DNA of 64,000 nt from Sulfoacidibacillus ferrooxidans (GCF_022606465.1 NZ_JALBUF010000003.1:186001-250000); one strand, 5' to 3'; shown: positions 27,275-38,140, numbered from the stretch's first letter. The notes: generated by a model from the sequence alone, not told the origin. Numbers and translations are program-made.

Positions 27275-29596
27275 TTATTTTAAAGCTTGACGCAAAACTT
27301 CATCCATGTGCTCCACAAAAACAAACTCCATCTTTTCCCGAATACTCTCAGGCACGTCCTCAAGATCTTTTTGATTATCCCGCGGCAAGACTATTTTCAA
27401 TATGCCTGCTCGATGCGCACTAAGTGACTTCTCTTTAATGCCACCAATGGGCAATACGCGACCACGCAGCGTAATTTCACCAGTCATTGCTACATGCCGA
27501 TCTACTGCTCGACCTGTCAGTGCAGATGCAAGTGCCGTTGCCATGGTGATCCCAGCTGAAGGACCATCTTTTGGAATAGCACCTTCTGGAACGTGAATAT
27601 GAATATCATGCGTTTCTGTAAAATCTGGTGGAATTGCAAGCTCAGTTGCACGAGACTTAATATAAGAAAGTGCCGCCTGCGCAGATTCTTTCATCACATC
27701 GCCCAATTGACCTGTAATGGTCAATCTCCCTTTCCCCTCAACAACAGATACTTCAATAGCTAAAATATCGCCACCAGCTTCTGTCCAAGCAAGACCTGTA
27801 ACAACACCCACTTGATCAGATTGTTCTGCCATACCATATCGAAAACGTTTTGCGCCAAGAAATTGTTCAATATTTTTTACAGAGACCGTTACGCGTTTCT
27901 TTTCTCCAGCTACAATCATTTTTGCTGCTTTTCTACATAAACCAGCAATTTGTCGTTCCAAATTACGCACACCTGCTTCGCGCGTATATTCGCGAATCAC
28001 ACGAAGCATGGTATCTTCATTGATCGTAAGTTTATCTTTTGTCAATCCATGTTCCTTACGCTGCTTAGGAAATAAATAATCCATAGCAATCCGCAACTTC
28101 TCAACTTCTGTATATCCAGAAAGATAAATAGTTTCCATTCGATCTAACAGAGGTTGAGGGATCGTATGTACCGTGTTTGCAGTAGTAATAAACATGACTT
28201 TAGACAAATCATAAGGGATTTCAATGTAGTGATCGCTAAAGGTACTATTTTGTTCTGGATCAAGTACTTCTAACATAGCTGATGCCGGATCACCACGAAA
28301 ATCATTAGCCATCTTATCAATTTCATCAAGTAAAAATACAGGATTCATAGTCGCCGCCGTTTTCATGCCTTGGATAACCCGTCCAGGCATTGCCCCAACA
28401 TAGGTTCTGCGATGCCCACGGATTTCCGCCTCATCTCTTACACCGCCGAGTGAAATACGAACAAAGTTGCGATGCAAAGCATGAGCGACCGACTTTGCAA
28501 GTGAAGTTTTACCTACCCCAGGTGGCCCTACAAGGCACAGAATGGGGCCACGGTGCTGTCCAACCAACTTTTGTACAGCAAGATACTCAATGATACGCTC
28601 TTTAACCTTCTCGAGCCCATAATGATCCGCATCAAGCACAGCGCGGGCACGATGAATATCGATCTCGGGTTGTACATCTACTTCCCAAGGTAGAGATAAT
28701 AGCCAATCAATATAAGTCCGAATCACAGAACCTTCTGCTGAAGACTGAGGAACTTTTTCTAAACGATCAATTTCTTTTTCAACTTTGTCATGCACTGATT
28801 TTGCAAACATCTTGCTTTCAAGCTGATCTCTGAGCTCTTCTACCTCTGCTACGCGTCCTTCTTTATCTCCAAGTTCTTTTTGAATGGCTTTCATTTGTTC
28901 TCTCAAATAATACTCTTTTTGAGTGCGTTCCATTTGTTTGCGGACGCGTTGTGAAATCTTCTTCTCTAATTCCAATATTTCACGTTCATCCGATAATATC
29001 TGCAACAACGTTTCAAGCCGCTGTGTCACATCGACAGCTTCTAAGATCGCCTGCTTATCTTTCATTTTAAGCGATAAATTGGCCGCTATTGCATCAGCCA
29101 AACGACCTGGATCATCGATGTCAGCTACTGCCGCATGAGTCTCTGGTGTGTGTTTTTTTGAAACTTGCAGAAATTGTTCGAACTGTTGCGTCACTGCACG
29201 CACCAAAGCATCAATCTGAGGATCACTCTGAAGTGGTGCGATCAAGATTTCTGCGCGCACCTCAAACCATTCATCTTCTTCCATGAAATCAATAATTTTT
29301 GCTCGTTCAACACCTTCTACTAACACACGAATCGTTCCATTTGGCAATTTCATCATCTGTTTTACACGTGCAACTGTTCCTACCGTGTAAATATCTTTCG
29401 CTAATGGATCATCCATTTGGGTATCCATTTGGGTTGCAAGCAAAATCATATGATCCTCGAGCATCGCCTTATCCAAAGCTCGCACCGACTTTTCCCGTCC
29501 TACATCTAAGTGAAGAACTGTCGCAGGATACACGAGCAGACCGCGCAGAGGGAGTAGCGGCAATATACGTTCCTCTGTTATTTCAGCATGAGCCAT
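27275..29596 (-). CDS. lonA: ATP-dependent protease Lon
   Basis: A 773-residue Lon: N-terminal substrate domain ([23 protein letters not shown]), coiled-coil, AAA+ module with Walker [14 protein letters not shown], Walker [11 protein letters not shown], and the C-terminal protease with catalytic Ser in [15 protein letters not shown] and Lys in [14 protein letters not shown]. It degrades misfolded and regulatory proteins in the cytoplasm. ATG 29596 follows GGGGGTG; the frame extends upstream to 29629 without an RBS. It has its own SigA-type promoter. Confidence 0.97.
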   Translation of the reverse strand: MAHAEITEERILPLLPLRGLLVYPATVLHLDVGREKSVRALDKAMLEDHMILLATQMDTQMDDPLAKDIYTVGTVARVKQMMKLPNGTIRVLVEGVERAKIIDFMEEDEWFEVRAEILIAPLQSDPQIDALVRAVTQQFEQFLQVSKKHTPETHAAVADIDDPGRLADAIAANLSLKMKDKQAILEAVDVTQRLETLLQILSDEREILELEKKISQRVRKQMERTQKEYYLREQMKAIQKELGDKEGRVAEVEELRDQLESKMFAKSVHDKVEKEIDRLEKVPQSSAEGSVIRTYIDWLLSLPWEVDVQPEIDIHRARAVLDADHYGLEKVKERIIEYLAVQKLVGQHRGPILCLVGPPGVGKTSLAKSVAHALHRNFVRISLGGVRDEAEIRGHRRTYVGAMPGRVIQGMKTAATMNPVFLLDEIDKMANDFRGDPASAMLEVLDPEQNSTFSDHYIEIPYDLSKVMFITTANTVHTIPQPLLDRMETIYLSGYTEVEKLRIAMDYLFPKQRKEHGLTKDKLTINEDTMLRVIREYTREAGVRNLERQIAGLCRKAAKMIVAGEKKRVTVSVKNIEQFLGAKRFRYGMAEQSDQVGVVTGLAWTEAGGDILAIEVSVVEGKGRLTITGQLGDVMKESAQAALSYIKSRATELAIPPDFTETHDIHIHVPEGAIPKDGPSAGITMATALASALTGRAVDRHVAMTGEITLRGRVLPIGGIKEKSLSAHRAGILKIVLPRDNQKDLEDVPESIREKMEFVFVEHMDEVLRQALK

Positions 29597-29627
29597 TATC
29601 TGCACCCCCACAGCATTATCACTGTGC

Positions 29628-29656
29628 ATTGTATCGAAATTCCACTCCTTTGTCTA
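29628..29656 (-). promoter_or_regulatory. Promoter of lonA
   Basis: Minus-strand TAGACA (29651–29656), 17-nt spacer, TACAAT (29628–29633), ending 31 nt before the lonA ATG. I saw no CtsR-type heptad pair in this region. Confidence 0.7.
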
Positions 29657-29721
29657 ACAAGATCAAAAAAAGAGTGATACAAACATCGCAAAATATTGAT
29701 ATAAGCAACACATGCTCTACT

Positions 29722-29773
29722 CATAACGGTGAAGAAACAGAAGCGTATGCGCTTCTGTCTCTTCACCGTTATG
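29722..29773 (-). terminator. 24-bp hairpin after lonB, no U-tract
   Basis: Arms 29722–29745 and 29750–29773 are reverse complements except for one position, which is G·U in minus-strand RNA and a mismatch in plus-strand RNA. The loop is 4 nt. It starts 23 nt after the lonB stop and precedes the lonA promoter. No T-run follows, so it may be a terminator of unusual form or a 3'-end stabiliser. Confidence 0.65.
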
Positions 29774-29796
29774 CTCTTCCAAAACACCATTTATAT

Positions 29797-31494
29797 TCAT
29801 AAGCTACTTTGTGCAGCTGCGCTCGGAGCAATGATGTTCGCAGTGGACGGCATACCATAAGGTTCAGGTAACGTCGCAACTCCTAACGCATGAGCCAGAG
29901 CTTCCTCAAGCCGTATAATCGGAATAACTTCAATATCTTGCATCTCATGTAAACGACCTTGGTCATTTTCAACGGGAATCAAGACTTTCTTGGCTCCGGC
30001 GTCACGTGCTGCAGATACTTTTTCGGGAACACCACCGACTGGACGCACACCGCCATAGATGGATATTTCACCTGTCATTGCAACTAAATTATCCACCTTC
30101 ATACCAGTGACAGCAGAATAAATCGCCACTGCCATACTTACACCCGCAGATGGACCATCCACAGGTATCCCACCTGGGAAATTGACATGAACATCATAAT
30201 CGCTAAGACTAACCGGCAGGATACGTCGAAGTGCAGTACACACATTATCTACTGAACTCCTCGCCATGCTTCGGCGCTTTAGCACCTTGCCACCGCCGCC
30301 AATCTCCTCTTCCTCCACGACACCCGTAACAAACACCTTACCACGCCCTGGCGTAGTAGCGATCGTTGCAGTAGCCTCTACCTCAAGTAATAATCCAGTG
30401 GATGGACCATAAACCGCTAATCCATTGACCACTCCAACTTGCGGGTGCAAAGGAACTTTGCGCTCAGGTCGGGGAGCAATCCGACTACTATGTACCACCC
30501 ATTCCATATCCTCAGTAGTAATTTGTGTGCGCCCATCTGTAAGTGCAATACCTGCTGCAATTTGAACAACATTAACCGCTTCTCGACCATTTGTTGCATG
30601 CCGTTGCACTACTTCTACTGCTTCTTTTGCAATTGGCATATTGAGTTTCGCAGCACCACGCAAAACGATCGTCCCGATTTCAAGTGGGATAAGTGGGCGA
30701 AAAAATACTTCCACACATCGAGAGCGAATAGCCGGAGGAATCTCTTCTGGACTTCTTGTCGTTGCACCGACAAGTCGAAAATCTGCTGGTAACCCTTGCT
30801 GAAAAATATCGTGAATGTGTAGTGGGATGTTTGTATCATCCGGGTTATAATAGGCACTCTCCAAATACACCCGACGATCCTCTAAAACTTTAAGTAATTT
30901 ATTCATCTGCATAGAGTGTAGCTCGCCAATCTCATCGATAAACAGCACACCACCATGAGCCTTCGTTACAGCGCCAGGTTTAGGTTGTGGGATTCCCGCA
31001 ACTCCCATTGCACCTGCCCCCTGATAGATAGGATCATGAACAGATCCTATGAGCGGATCAGCAATCCCTCGTTCATCAAATCTTGCGGTTGTCGCATCTA
31101 TTTCCCAAAACACAGCGTCCGTGGCAAAAGGAGAACTCATACTCCGTTTCGCCTCTTCTAAAACAACACGCGCTGCGGCTGTTTTACCAACACCAGGCGG
31201 CCCATAAATTAACACATGTTGTGGATGCGGACCAAATAATGCAGCACGTAACGCACGTAACCCATCCTCTTGACCCACAATGTCTTGCATGGACGCAGGA
31301 CGCGTTTTTTCTGCTAGAGGTTCAGTCAGTGAGATCGCCCGCATACGGCGCAAACGTTCCATTTCGCGCGCAGATTCCCGATCGATATTTACCCTGTTAT
31401 GCTGCGAAGTGCGCATTAAGTTAAAAAAATACACACTTACAATTCCAGCAAAAACAACTTGAATAACAGCCAATATCAGTAAACTCGAACTCAT
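29797..31494 (-). CDS. lonB: Sporulation-type Lon protease LonB, membrane-anchored
   Basis: A 565-residue protein with an N-terminal membrane segment (LLILAVIQVVFAGIVSVYFF), an AAA+ domain with Walker [15 protein letters not shown] and Walker B GVLFIDEIGELHS, and a Lon-type protease domain with Ser in PVDGPSAGVSMAVAIY and Lys in GGVPEKVSAARDAGAKK. In B. subtilis LonB is forespore-specific and lies just upstream of lonA, as here. ATG 31494 follows GGGAGGG. Confidence 0.95.
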   Translation of the reverse strand: MSSSLLILAVIQVVFAGIVSVYFFNLMRTSQHNRVNIDRESAREMERLRRMRAISLTEPLAEKTRPASMQDIVGQEDGLRALRAALFGPHPQHVLIYGPPGVGKTAAARVVLEEAKRSMSSPFATDAVFWEIDATTARFDERGIADPLIGSVHDPIYQGAGAMGVAGIPQPKPGAVTKAHGGVLFIDEIGELHSMQMNKLLKVLEDRRVYLESAYYNPDDTNIPLHIHDIFQQGLPADFRLVGATTRSPEEIPPAIRSRCVEVFFRPLIPLEIGTIVLRGAAKLNMPIAKEAVEVVQRHATNGREAVNVVQIAAGIALTDGRTQITTEDMEWVVHSSRIAPRPERKVPLHPQVGVVNGLAVYGPSTGLLLEVEATATIATTPGRGKVFVTGVVEEEEIGGGGKVLKRRSMARSSVDNVCTALRRILPVSLSDYDVHVNFPGGIPVDGPSAGVSMAVAIYSAVTGMKVDNLVAMTGEISIYGGVRPVGGVPEKVSAARDAGAKKVLIPVENDQGRLHEMQDIEVIPIIRLEEALAHALGVATLPEPYGMPSTANIIAPSAAAQSSL

Positions 31495-31561
31495 CTTACA
31501 CCCTCCCATTCCCATAAGTAGTAGCTAGTCTAGCCACAGAATAGGTGGGATAAACGGGCAT

Positions 31562-31597
31562 TCAAAAAAGAAAAGAGACTGCTTAAGCAGTCTCCTC
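31562..31597 (-). terminator. Intrinsic terminator containing the clpX stop codon
   Basis: On the minus strand GAGACTGCTTAAGCAGTCTC is a perfect palindrome followed by TTTTCTTTTTT. The TAA of clpX (31583–31585) lies at its centre. Confidence 0.85.
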
Positions 31598-32863
31598 TTT
31601 TTTCTTCTTTTTACGGCCATCCGTCACAGGACCAGAGTCCATGATGAGCGTTGGCTCATCGCGATTCACAACTGTTTCCTTAGTGACAATACACCTTTTA
31701 ACATCGGTTCGAGATGGCAAATCATACATCACTTCAAGCATGATACTTTCAATGATAGAACGCAATCCACGAGCACCCGTGTTGCGTTTTATCGCTTCTT
31801 TCGCAATTTCCACAAGAGCTTCCTCATCAAACTCTAGCTCCACTGCATCCATTTCAAGCAACCGTTGATATTGCTTCACTAAAGCATTCTTTGGTTCTGT
31901 TAAAATCTGCTTTAGCGCTGCTTCATCAAGTGCTTGTAAGGTAGTGACGACAGGTAAGCGACCTACAAACTCAGGTATCAACCCAAATCGCAGTAAATCC
32001 TCAGGTAACACACGAGAAAGGAGCTCATTTTCAAAAGTCTGATCACGTGCTTCAGCAGTAGTTCCAAAACCGATCACTTTTTTACCTAAACGGCGTCGAA
32101 TGATCGGTTCCATACCATCGAACGCTCCACCGACAATAAACAGAATATTGCCCGTGTCAATTTGAATAAATTCTTGATGCGGATGTTTACGCCCACCTTG
32201 CGGAGGAACACTTGCAACTGTACCCTCTAAAATCTTTAGCAGGGCTTGTTGAACACCTTCCCCAGAAACATCACGCGTAATCGATGGATTTTCCGACTTC
32301 CGAGCGATCTTATCGATCTCGTCAATATAGATAATCCCTTTTTCCGCCTTCTCAACATCGTAGTCAGCAGACTGAATCAATTTCAAAAGAATATTTTCAA
32401 CATCTTCACCTACATAACCAGCCTCTGTTAAAGAAGTAGCATCAGCAATAGCAAACGGAACATTTAAGATTCTAGCCAACGTCTGTGCTAGTAATGTCTT
32501 TCCAGATCCTGTAGGTCCAATGAGTAAAATATTACTTTTTGATAACTCTACGTCATCCGATTTAGAGCCAGTATTAATTCGTTTGTAATGATTGTATACT
32601 GCAACCGCAAGTGACTTTTTCGCACGCTCTTGACCGATCACATAAGAATCAAGAATAGACTTGATTTCAGTGGGTTTAGGAACGTCTTTCAGTTCAAACT
32701 CTTCTTCGTCGCCAAGTTCCTCCTCGACGATCTCGTTGCACAATTCAATACATTCATCACAAATATACACACCTGGTCCCGCTACGAGTTTGCGCACTTG
32801 ATCCTGGGTTTTCCCACAGAACGAACACTTAAGTTGCCCTTTGTCATCGTTAAACTTAAACAT
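31583..32863 (-). CDS. clpX: ClpX, ATPase subunit of ClpXP
   Basis: A 426-residue AAA+ unfoldase. The N-terminal zinc-binding domain shows [14 protein letters not shown] and CDECIELC. The AAA+ module has Walker [15 protein letters not shown], the pore loop [14 protein letters not shown], Walker [12 protein letters not shown] and sensor 2. The ClpP-docking loop is VIGFGTT. The tail is rich in Lys. It starts 12 nt after clpP, a linked clpP–clpX pair, unlike B. subtilis where clpP lies elsewhere. Confidence 0.97.
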   Translation of the reverse strand: MFKFNDDKGQLKCSFCGKTQDQVRKLVAGPGVYICDECIELCNEIVEEELGDEEEFELKDVPKPTEIKSILDSYVIGQERAKKSLAVAVYNHYKRINTGSKSDDVELSKSNILLIGPTGSGKTLLAQTLARILNVPFAIADATSLTEAGYVGEDVENILLKLIQSADYDVEKAEKGIIYIDEIDKIARKSENPSITRDVSGEGVQQALLKILEGTVASVPPQGGRKHPHQEFIQIDTGNILFIVGGAFDGMEPIIRRRLGKKVIGFGTTAEARDQTFENELLSRVLPEDLLRFGLIPEFVGRLPVVTTLQALDEAALKQILTEPKNALVKQYQRLLEMDAVELEFDEEALVEIAKEAIKRNTGARGLRSIIESIMLEVMYDLPSRTDVKRCIVTKETVVNRDEPTLIMDSGPVTDGRKKKKKEETA

Positions 32864-32875
32864 GGGTATCCCTCC

Positions 32876-33466
32876 TTATCTTAGATCGGTACGCAAAACC
32901 ACCTCATCAATGAGGCCATACGCCTTCGCCTCTTCTGCACCCATCCAGTTGTCGCGATCCGTATCTTTCTCAATTTGTGATAAGGTCTGCCCCGTACGTT
33001 CCACATAAATCTGATTGAGTTTATGACGCGTTTTTAAAATCCACTCAGCATGAATTTTTATATCGGTCGCTTGCCCGCGAACGCCACCTAATGGCTGATG
33101 AATCATAATTTCACTATTAGGTAAAGCAAAGCGTTTACCCTTTGCACCTGCAGTCAGGAGCAGTGATCCCATGCTTGCAGCTAAACCTACACAAATCGTA
33201 GAGACTTGTGGTTTAATATACTGCATTGTGTCAAAAATAGCCATCCCAGCTGTAACAGATCCCCCAGGACTGTTGATGTACAAACTAATATCTTTTTCAG
33301 CGTCTTCAGAGGCTAGAAAAAGCAACTGTGCAACCACAGAATTGGCCACGTAATCATCAATCGGTGTACCAATAAAAATAATACGATCCTTAAGCAAGCG
33401 CGAGTAAATATCGTACGAGCGCTCACCGCGACTAGTCTGCTCAATGACCATAGGCACTAAATTCAT
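32876..33466 (-). CDS. clpP: ClpP protease subunit
   Basis: A 196-residue serine peptidase with the canonical triad: Ser98 in [11 protein letters not shown], His123 in [10 protein letters not shown] and Asp172 in DTDRDNW. It forms the tetradecameric barrel that degrades substrates delivered by ClpX. ATG is preceded by GGAGGGTGAAGAT. Confidence 0.97.
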   Translation of the reverse strand: MNLVPMVIEQTSRGERSYDIYSRLLKDRIIFIGTPIDDYVANSVVAQLLFLASEDAEKDISLYINSPGGSVTAGMAIFDTMQYIKPQVSTICVGLAASMGSLLLTAGAKGKRFALPNSEIMIHQPLGGVRGQATDIKIHAEWILKTRHKLNQIYVERTGQTLSQIEKDTDRDNWMGAEEAKAYGLIDEVVLRTDLR

Positions 33467-33507
33467 ATCTTCACCCTCCTGTTACCAACACAACCATGCT
33501 TCAGAAG

Positions 33508-33540
33508 GAAAAATAAGGCACATGTGATAGTGCCCTATTA
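33508..33540 (-). terminator. Intrinsic terminator between tig and clpP
   Basis: Minus-strand AATAGGGCAC and GTGCCTTATT form a 10-bp stem with one G·U, followed by TTTTTCC. It separates the tig and clpP transcripts. Confidence 0.8.
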
Positions 33541-33565
33541 CTTCATGCATTTATTTTACACAACT

Positions 33566-34858
33566 TTACGCTTTAGCGCTATGTTCAACCAAAAACTCCA
33601 CAGTTTTTCGTGAAAAAATTTGTGAACGCAGAGCCATGAGCCCCGGATCACGACTTTGAAGGAGCTGAACAACACGCGCTACATCTAATCCTGTCGATTC
33701 TGCAAACTTTTGCAATTCAGCTTGAAGATCCTCTTCAGTTACTTGGATATTTTCAGCTTTTGCTATCGCATCTAGAACAAGAGATGTTTTCACGCGATTT
33801 TGTGCATCTTCACGAAATTGTTCACGTAATTCCTCTGTTGTCGTTCCCGTAAATTCTTGATATGCATCCAAAGGAATTCCTTGTTGAGATAATCTCGATT
33901 CGAACTCTTTCACTTCGGAGTCGATTTCTTGATCAAACATAACAGCAGGAATATCAATGATCGCTTGCTCCACAACTGCTTGAACGATAGCGTCTTGTAC
34001 ATAATGTTCATGTTCATGTTCTAGCTCATGCTCTAAATTTTTAATGAGATCTGCCTTGAAATCTTCAAATGTCTCAAATTCGCTGATGTCTTTAGCAAAC
34101 TCATCATCAAGTTCAGGTAGTACTTTGCGCTTGATGTCGTGAATAACGACATCAAATTTTGCTTCTTTAGACGCCAAAGACTTTACGTGATAATCTTCTG
34201 GGAACGTAACGGTTATCGTCCGTTCTTCGTCTACCTTTGCTCCAATCAGTTGATCTTCAAATCCTGGCACGAAAGTGTTTGTACCAATCTCCAGCTGATA
34301 GTTTTCAGCTTCTCCACCTTCAAATGCTTCTCCATCAACATACCCTTTAAAATCCATGACAATCATGTCGCCAGACTCAACAGAACCATCTTCCACAACT
34401 TGTAACTCGGCATGTCCACTGCGAACTTTAGTCAGTTCCTCGTCGATACGCTCTTGCGATAACACGAAGTCCTTATCTTCATATGTAACGCTCTTATAAT
34501 CACCAAGTTGTACTTCTGGTTTGACAGTCACAGTTGCTTTAAAGAGTAATGGTTTTCCGGATTCCATTTGTACGATATCAATCTGCGGGCGATCTACAGG
34601 TTCAAGCTTTGCTTCAACCACAGCATTACTATACGCTTCTGGCAATAACACATCCAACGCATCTTGATACAAAGACTCTACTCCAAAACGCGTTTCAAAA
34701 ATCCTACGAGGCACTTTACCCTTTCTAAAACCGGGTAAATTAACGCGTTTGACTACTTTTTTAAATGCTTCATCCAGTGCGTGTTTAACTTGCTCTTGTC
34801 CAACTTCTACTTCTAAAATGCCTACATTCGCTTCTGTCTTTTCCCACTTCACGGCCAT
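33566..34858 (-). CDS. tig: Trigger factor
   Basis: A 430-residue ribosome-associated chaperone with the ribosome-binding signature GFRKGKVPRRIFE (about residue 45), a central FKBP-like prolyl isomerase domain (VESGDMIVMDFKGYVDGEAFEGG... FPEDYHVKSLASKEAKF) and a helical C-terminal domain. It binds nascent chains at the exit tunnel. RBS GGAGG precedes the ATG. In B. subtilis tig also lies upstream of clpX. Confidence 0.96.
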   Translation of the reverse strand: MAVKWEKTEANVGILEVEVGQEQVKHALDEAFKKVVKRVNLPGFRKGKVPRRIFETRFGVESLYQDALDVLLPEAYSNAVVEAKLEPVDRPQIDIVQMESGKPLLFKATVTVKPEVQLGDYKSVTYEDKDFVLSQERIDEELTKVRSGHAELQVVEDGSVESGDMIVMDFKGYVDGEAFEGGEAENYQLEIGTNTFVPGFEDQLIGAKVDEERTITVTFPEDYHVKSLASKEAKFDVVIHDIKRKVLPELDDEFAKDISEFETFEDFKADLIKNLEHELEHEHEHYVQDAIVQAVVEQAIIDIPAVMFDQEIDSEVKEFESRLSQQGIPLDAYQEFTGTTTEELREQFREDAQNRVKTSLVLDAIAKAENIQVTEEDLQAELQKFAESTGLDVARVVQLLQSRDPGLMALRSQIFSRKTVEFLVEHSAKA

Positions 34859-34881
34859 TAAAAACGTCCTCCACTCAATAG

Positions 34882-34958
34882 TGGCGTCCCAGGAGGGGCT
34901 CGAACCCCCGACCCACAGCTTAGAAGGCTGTTGCTCTATCCAACTGAGCTACTGAGAC
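34882..34958 (-). tRNA. tRNA-Arg (UCU anticodon)
   Basis: Read on the minus strand: acceptor GTCTCAG/CTGGGAC (one G·U), TA, D arm GCTC…GAGC, anticodon arm ACAGC–CTTCTAA–GCTGT with anticodon TCT, variable loop GGGTC, T arm GGGGG–TTCGAGC–CCCTC, discriminator G and encoded CCA. Length 77 nt. It decodes AGA/AGG. It lies just upstream of tig. Confidence 0.96.
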
Positions 34959-35023
34959 GCATCACAAATAACATTGAAACAGCACCATTATAATGATCTA
35001 AGCGAGCAATGTAAAGTAAAACA

Positions 35024-35617
35024 TCAATCCATAATCTTACTGTTCAATCGTTCTCGTAATTGTTGTAGTGCCTGACCCCTGTGACTTACCGTTGCTTTTT
35101 CTTCTATCGTCATTTGTCCAAATGTTTTAGCTAATGGTGGATAGTAAAAGATAGGATCGTAGCCAAACCCTATTTCACCTTGAATAGATGATCCAATTTC
35201 ACCTGTACAAGTACCGATTGACGAAATTGTTTTCCCATTAGGAAACACAAGAACAAGTGCTGCAACAAAGCGAGCACGCCTTTCATACGGAGGAACACCT
35301 TGCAGGCGCGAAAGCAATAGATCGCAGCGGTCGCCATCACTAAGTCCCTGTCCTCCAAAACGCGCAGAATGAATCCCTGGAGCACCACCTAGCGTATCAA
35401 CCACTAAACCAGAATCATCTGCCAGTACAGGTACATTCAACTTTCTAGATGCAACCATAGCTTTTAGAGTAGCGTTTTCCAAAAAACTGCTACCTGTTTC
35501 TTCAGGTGCTACGTAATCGTCAGGCAAACCCTCGATTTGTGCAAATAAATCTTTTAATTCAGCTTGAAATTCACGTAATTTACCCTGATTGGTCGTTGCT
35601 ACGACAAGTCTTTCCAT
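35024..35617 (-). CDS. rdgB: XTP/dITP pyrophosphatase (RdgB/HAM1 family)
   Basis: A 197-residue nucleotide-pool sanitiser. Seen are VVATTNQGKLREFQ, the Mg2+ site region PVLADDSGLVVDTLGGAPGIHSARFGG and GFGYDPIFYYPPLAKTFGQM with SHRGQALQQL. It hydrolyses deaminated purine nucleotides. ATG 35617 follows TAGGGGG at 6 nt; ATG 35623 touches the RBS. It follows rph, as ysnA does in B. subtilis. Confidence 0.95.
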   Translation of the reverse strand: MERLVVATTNQGKLREFQAELKDLFAQIEGLPDDYVAPEETGSSFLENATLKAMVASRKLNVPVLADDSGLVVDTLGGAPGIHSARFGGQGLSDGDRCDLLLSRLQGVPPYERRARFVAALVLVFPNGKTISSIGTCTGEIGSSIQGEIGFGYDPIFYYPPLAKTFGQMTIEEKATVSHRGQALQQLRERLNSKIMD

Positions 35618-35671
35618 TCTCATCCCCCTACAACAATAAAAAGGACATGACCATTGCATGTACATGCTGTG

Positions 35672-36415
35672 CTATGCTTGTTTTTTCATCACAGAGCTAA
35701 TATCACCAAGAACCTCTGTTTGCAAAGCGATGAGTTGTAATATACCGGTTTCCGCAAGATCAACCATTTCGTTTAATTGTTGACGAGAAAAAGTAGCTGA
35801 CTCACCTGTACCTTGAACCTCGACTAATCTTTTACTTCCAGTCATGACGATGTTCATATCCACGCTTGCAATTGAATCTTCTTTGTAGCGCAAGTCCAAT
35901 AACATTTCGTCATTAACCATTCCAACACTTGTAGCTGCTAAATAATCGCGAATCGGCGCTTTTTGCAATGTCCCCCGCTTACGTAAATTCGTTAATGCGT
36001 CTACTACTGCAACAAAAGCACCTGTTATCGACGCAGTCCGAGTGCCTCCATCCGCTTGAATCACATCACAATCAATCCATAGCGTGCGCTCACCAAGGTC
36101 CTTCAAATCGAGAATGGCGCGTAAAGATCGACCAATTAAGCGTTGAATCTCCATCGTTCGTCCACCCAATTTTCCACGCGTTGCCTCTCTTTGCGTTCGC
36201 TGTTCAGTTGCACGAGGCAACATCGAATATTCCGCAGTAATCCATCCCTGCCCTGCTCCGCGCAAAAAAGGAGGCACTTTTTCTTCAACTGTCGCAGTAC
36301 ATAGTACACGCGTATTCCCTACTTCAATTAACGCAGAACCTTCTGCATGTTTTATATAATTTCTTGTAATCGTAACATCGCGCAACTGGTTAGCTAATCG
36401 TTCATCCCCACGCAC
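35672..36415 (-). CDS. rph: RNase PH
   Basis: A 247-residue phosphorolytic exoribonuclease that trims tRNA 3' ends. It shows [87 protein letters not shown] and [21 protein letters not shown]. It lies between racE and rdgB, the B. subtilis order except that gerM is missing. Confidence 0.96.
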   Translation of the reverse strand: MRGDERLANQLRDVTITRNYIKHAEGSALIEVGNTRVLCTATVEEKVPPFLRGAGQGWITAEYSMLPRATEQRTQREATRGKLGGRTMEIQRLIGRSLRAILDLKDLGERTLWIDCDVIQADGGTRTASITGAFVAVVDALTNLRKRGTLQKAPIRDYLAATSVGMVNDEMLLDLRYKEDSIASVDMNIVMTGSKRLVEVQGTGESATFSRQQLNEMVDLAETGILQLIALQTEVLGDISSVMKKQA

Positions 36416-36461
36416 TATCGTTCCCCCTATTCATATCAAAAGCAGCTCAATCATCATCTAA

Positions 36462-37295
36462 CTACATTTCAATACGTGTAGCTTCATTGTCCATATGCCA
36501 CACATCAAGATAGCGAACATCAAGCGGACATCCCAACCAATTTTGACCTATCTGTGCAAAGGCATGAGCCTCTCCGCTGGTTAAAAATACATGATGTGGG
36601 TCACGCAAGTCAATTCTTGTGAGATGCTGTTCATCAAGCCAAAAACTAACATCACGAGCAGTTTGTTCAGCAGAATTAATCAGACAAACATCGGGGCCAA
36701 CTACCTCTTGGATCAATTTGCTTAGAAGCGGATAATGTGTACACCCCAGAATTAACGTATCCATATCAGTGTTAACGATCGGTTCCAAAGTCGCTCGCAC
36801 AATCGGCAGCGCAACCTCCTCTGTAACACCACTTTCGACTAACTCTACAAACGGAGGGCAGGCAAGTGAATACGTTTCAATCCCGCGATGTGTAGCATGC
36901 AATGCTTTTGGATAACTACCTGAACGAATCGTAGCGCTTGTCCCAATAATGCCCACCTTATGATTGAGAGTTGCTGCAATAGCCGCACGAGATCCAGGTG
37001 CAATGACACCAATTACAGGTATAGTATAGCGTTTACGAGCTGGCTCAAGACAGATCGCTGTAGCAGTATTGCAAGCAATCACAAGCATTTTAACGCCTTG
37101 CGAAACCAGATAATCAAGTGCTTGAAACGTATACGTCGCTATCTCTTCTACTGTACGATCACCATATGGGCAACGCAAAGAATCACCATAAAACAATACC
37201 TCCTCACGCGGAAGCTGGCGCCATATTTCTCCAACTACAGTAAGCCCACCTACTCCAGAATCCATCACACCGATAGGTGCATTGCGCATCAGCAT
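36462..37295 (-). CDS. racE: Glutamate racemase
   Basis: A 277-residue enzyme making D-Glu for peptidoglycan. The two catalytic cysteines are in LVIACNTATAICLE and ILGCTHYPLLSKLI; the N-terminus IGVMDSGVGGLTVV and FYGDSLRCPYGDRTVEEI are typical. ATG 37295 follows GGAGGGATAGGG. The neighbour upstream is a MarR regulator, matching racE–ysmB. Confidence 0.95.
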   Translation of the reverse strand: MLMRNAPIGVMDSGVGGLTVVGEIWRQLPREEVLFYGDSLRCPYGDRTVEEIATYTFQALDYLVSQGVKMLVIACNTATAICLEPARKRYTIPVIGVIAPGSRAAIAATLNHKVGIIGTSATIRSGSYPKALHATHRGIETYSLACPPFVELVESGVTEEVALPIVRATLEPIVNTDMDTLILGCTHYPLLSKLIQEVVGPDVCLINSAEQTARDVSFWLDEQHLTRIDLRDPHHVFLTSGEAHAFAQIGQNWLGCPLDVRYLDVWHMDNEATRIEM

Positions 37296-37438
37296 CCCTA
37301 TCCCTCCTGCCTATGTACCCTATACATACGCTCCATCTATGTAAATTACTCAAACACAAAATACACCTATCATGTTACAAACCCATAAGTGCATTTCATC
37401 ATGGTTACAATTAAACTAAAGATATCCACTACGAACCA

Positions 37439-37882
37439 CTATTCTGGACTTAAGCGCTGTTGCAAAATCGTTAGTGCATTTAAAATGAGCATCTGTTCGC
37501 TTACTTGCAGTTGGCCTAATATAACAGCAAGATAATTTCGACGTTCTTGCAAAACTCGATCAATCAGTGCCAATCCAGGGTCTAGCACTCGTACACGGAC
37601 CACACGTTTATCTTGATCATCACGCATACGCTCTACAAATCCTCTACGCTCAATACGATCAACCAAATCTGTAGTTGTACTATAGGCTAACCCGAGTTTT
37701 GCACTCAATTCACCAATCGTAATATGTTTATATTCATCAACCCATATAAGAGCATCAAATTGAGCTGGAGACATATCAAAATCACCAAGAATAGCCCTAC
37801 CCTGTTTACGAATAGTAGAGGAAACATTGCGTAGCAATGTCTCTATCTTAACGACATCATCATTCATCACATTCAACGACAC
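37439..37882 (-). CDS. ysmB: MarR-family transcriptional regulator (YsmB-like)
   Basis: A 147-residue winged-helix protein with the recognition-helix region HITIGELSAKLGLAYSTTTDLVDRIERRGFVER and the wing DQDKRVVRVRVL. It probably binds DNA as a dimer. GTG 37882 follows GGGGGTTAGACC. Its place beside racE corresponds to B. subtilis ysmB. It is divergent from the ABC-F gene and could regulate it, but no operator was identified. Confidence 0.85.
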   Translation of the reverse strand: MSLNVMNDDVVKIETLLRNVSSTIRKQGRAILGDFDMSPAQFDALIWVDEYKHITIGELSAKLGLAYSTTTDLVDRIERRGFVERMRDDQDKRVVRVRVLDPGLALIDRVLQERRNYLAVILGQLQVSEQMLILNALTILQQRLSPE

Positions 37883-37986
37883 GGTCTAACCCCCGTAATT
37901 TAACTAATTTCATTGTACACGTTGTTAAAACACCGTCAACTAAGAACATAGACAACTGATCATCTCATGCAATAAAAATGCTGAAT

Positions 37987-38015
37987 TTGCACCCAAAAAT
38001 TGCTCGTGATATACT
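37987..38015 (+). promoter_or_regulatory. Promoter of the ABC-F leader
   Basis: TTGCAC (37987–37992), 17-nt spacer, TATACT (38010–38015). The predicted transcript has a leader of about 195 nt before the ABC-F start. The region 37883–38217 also holds the leader ORF and hairpin listed separately. Confidence 0.75.
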
Positions 38016-38113
38016 GTATTCATCACTATCGTTGTTACTTTATGAATAAAGGATGATGTTTTCGTGTGCCAAGAGCGTGTTCTCATGGTGAGTGAAGGTT
38101 GATTAGGGTTTTT

Positions 38114-38140
38114 ATGCCCATTTTTACCTTTAACCACTGA
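38114..38140 (+). CDS. Putative 8-aa leader peptide (MPIFTFNH) upstream of the ABC-F gene
   Basis: ATG at 38114 follows TTAGGG with a 5-nt gap, a usable RBS, and the frame closes with TGA at 38138–38140. That stop overlaps the first arm of a hairpin in the leader. Short translated leaders with downstream hairpins regulate several antibiotic-induced ABC-F genes by ribosome stalling, so this layout suggests the same. Evidence is layout only. Confidence 0.4.
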   Translation: MPIFTFNH

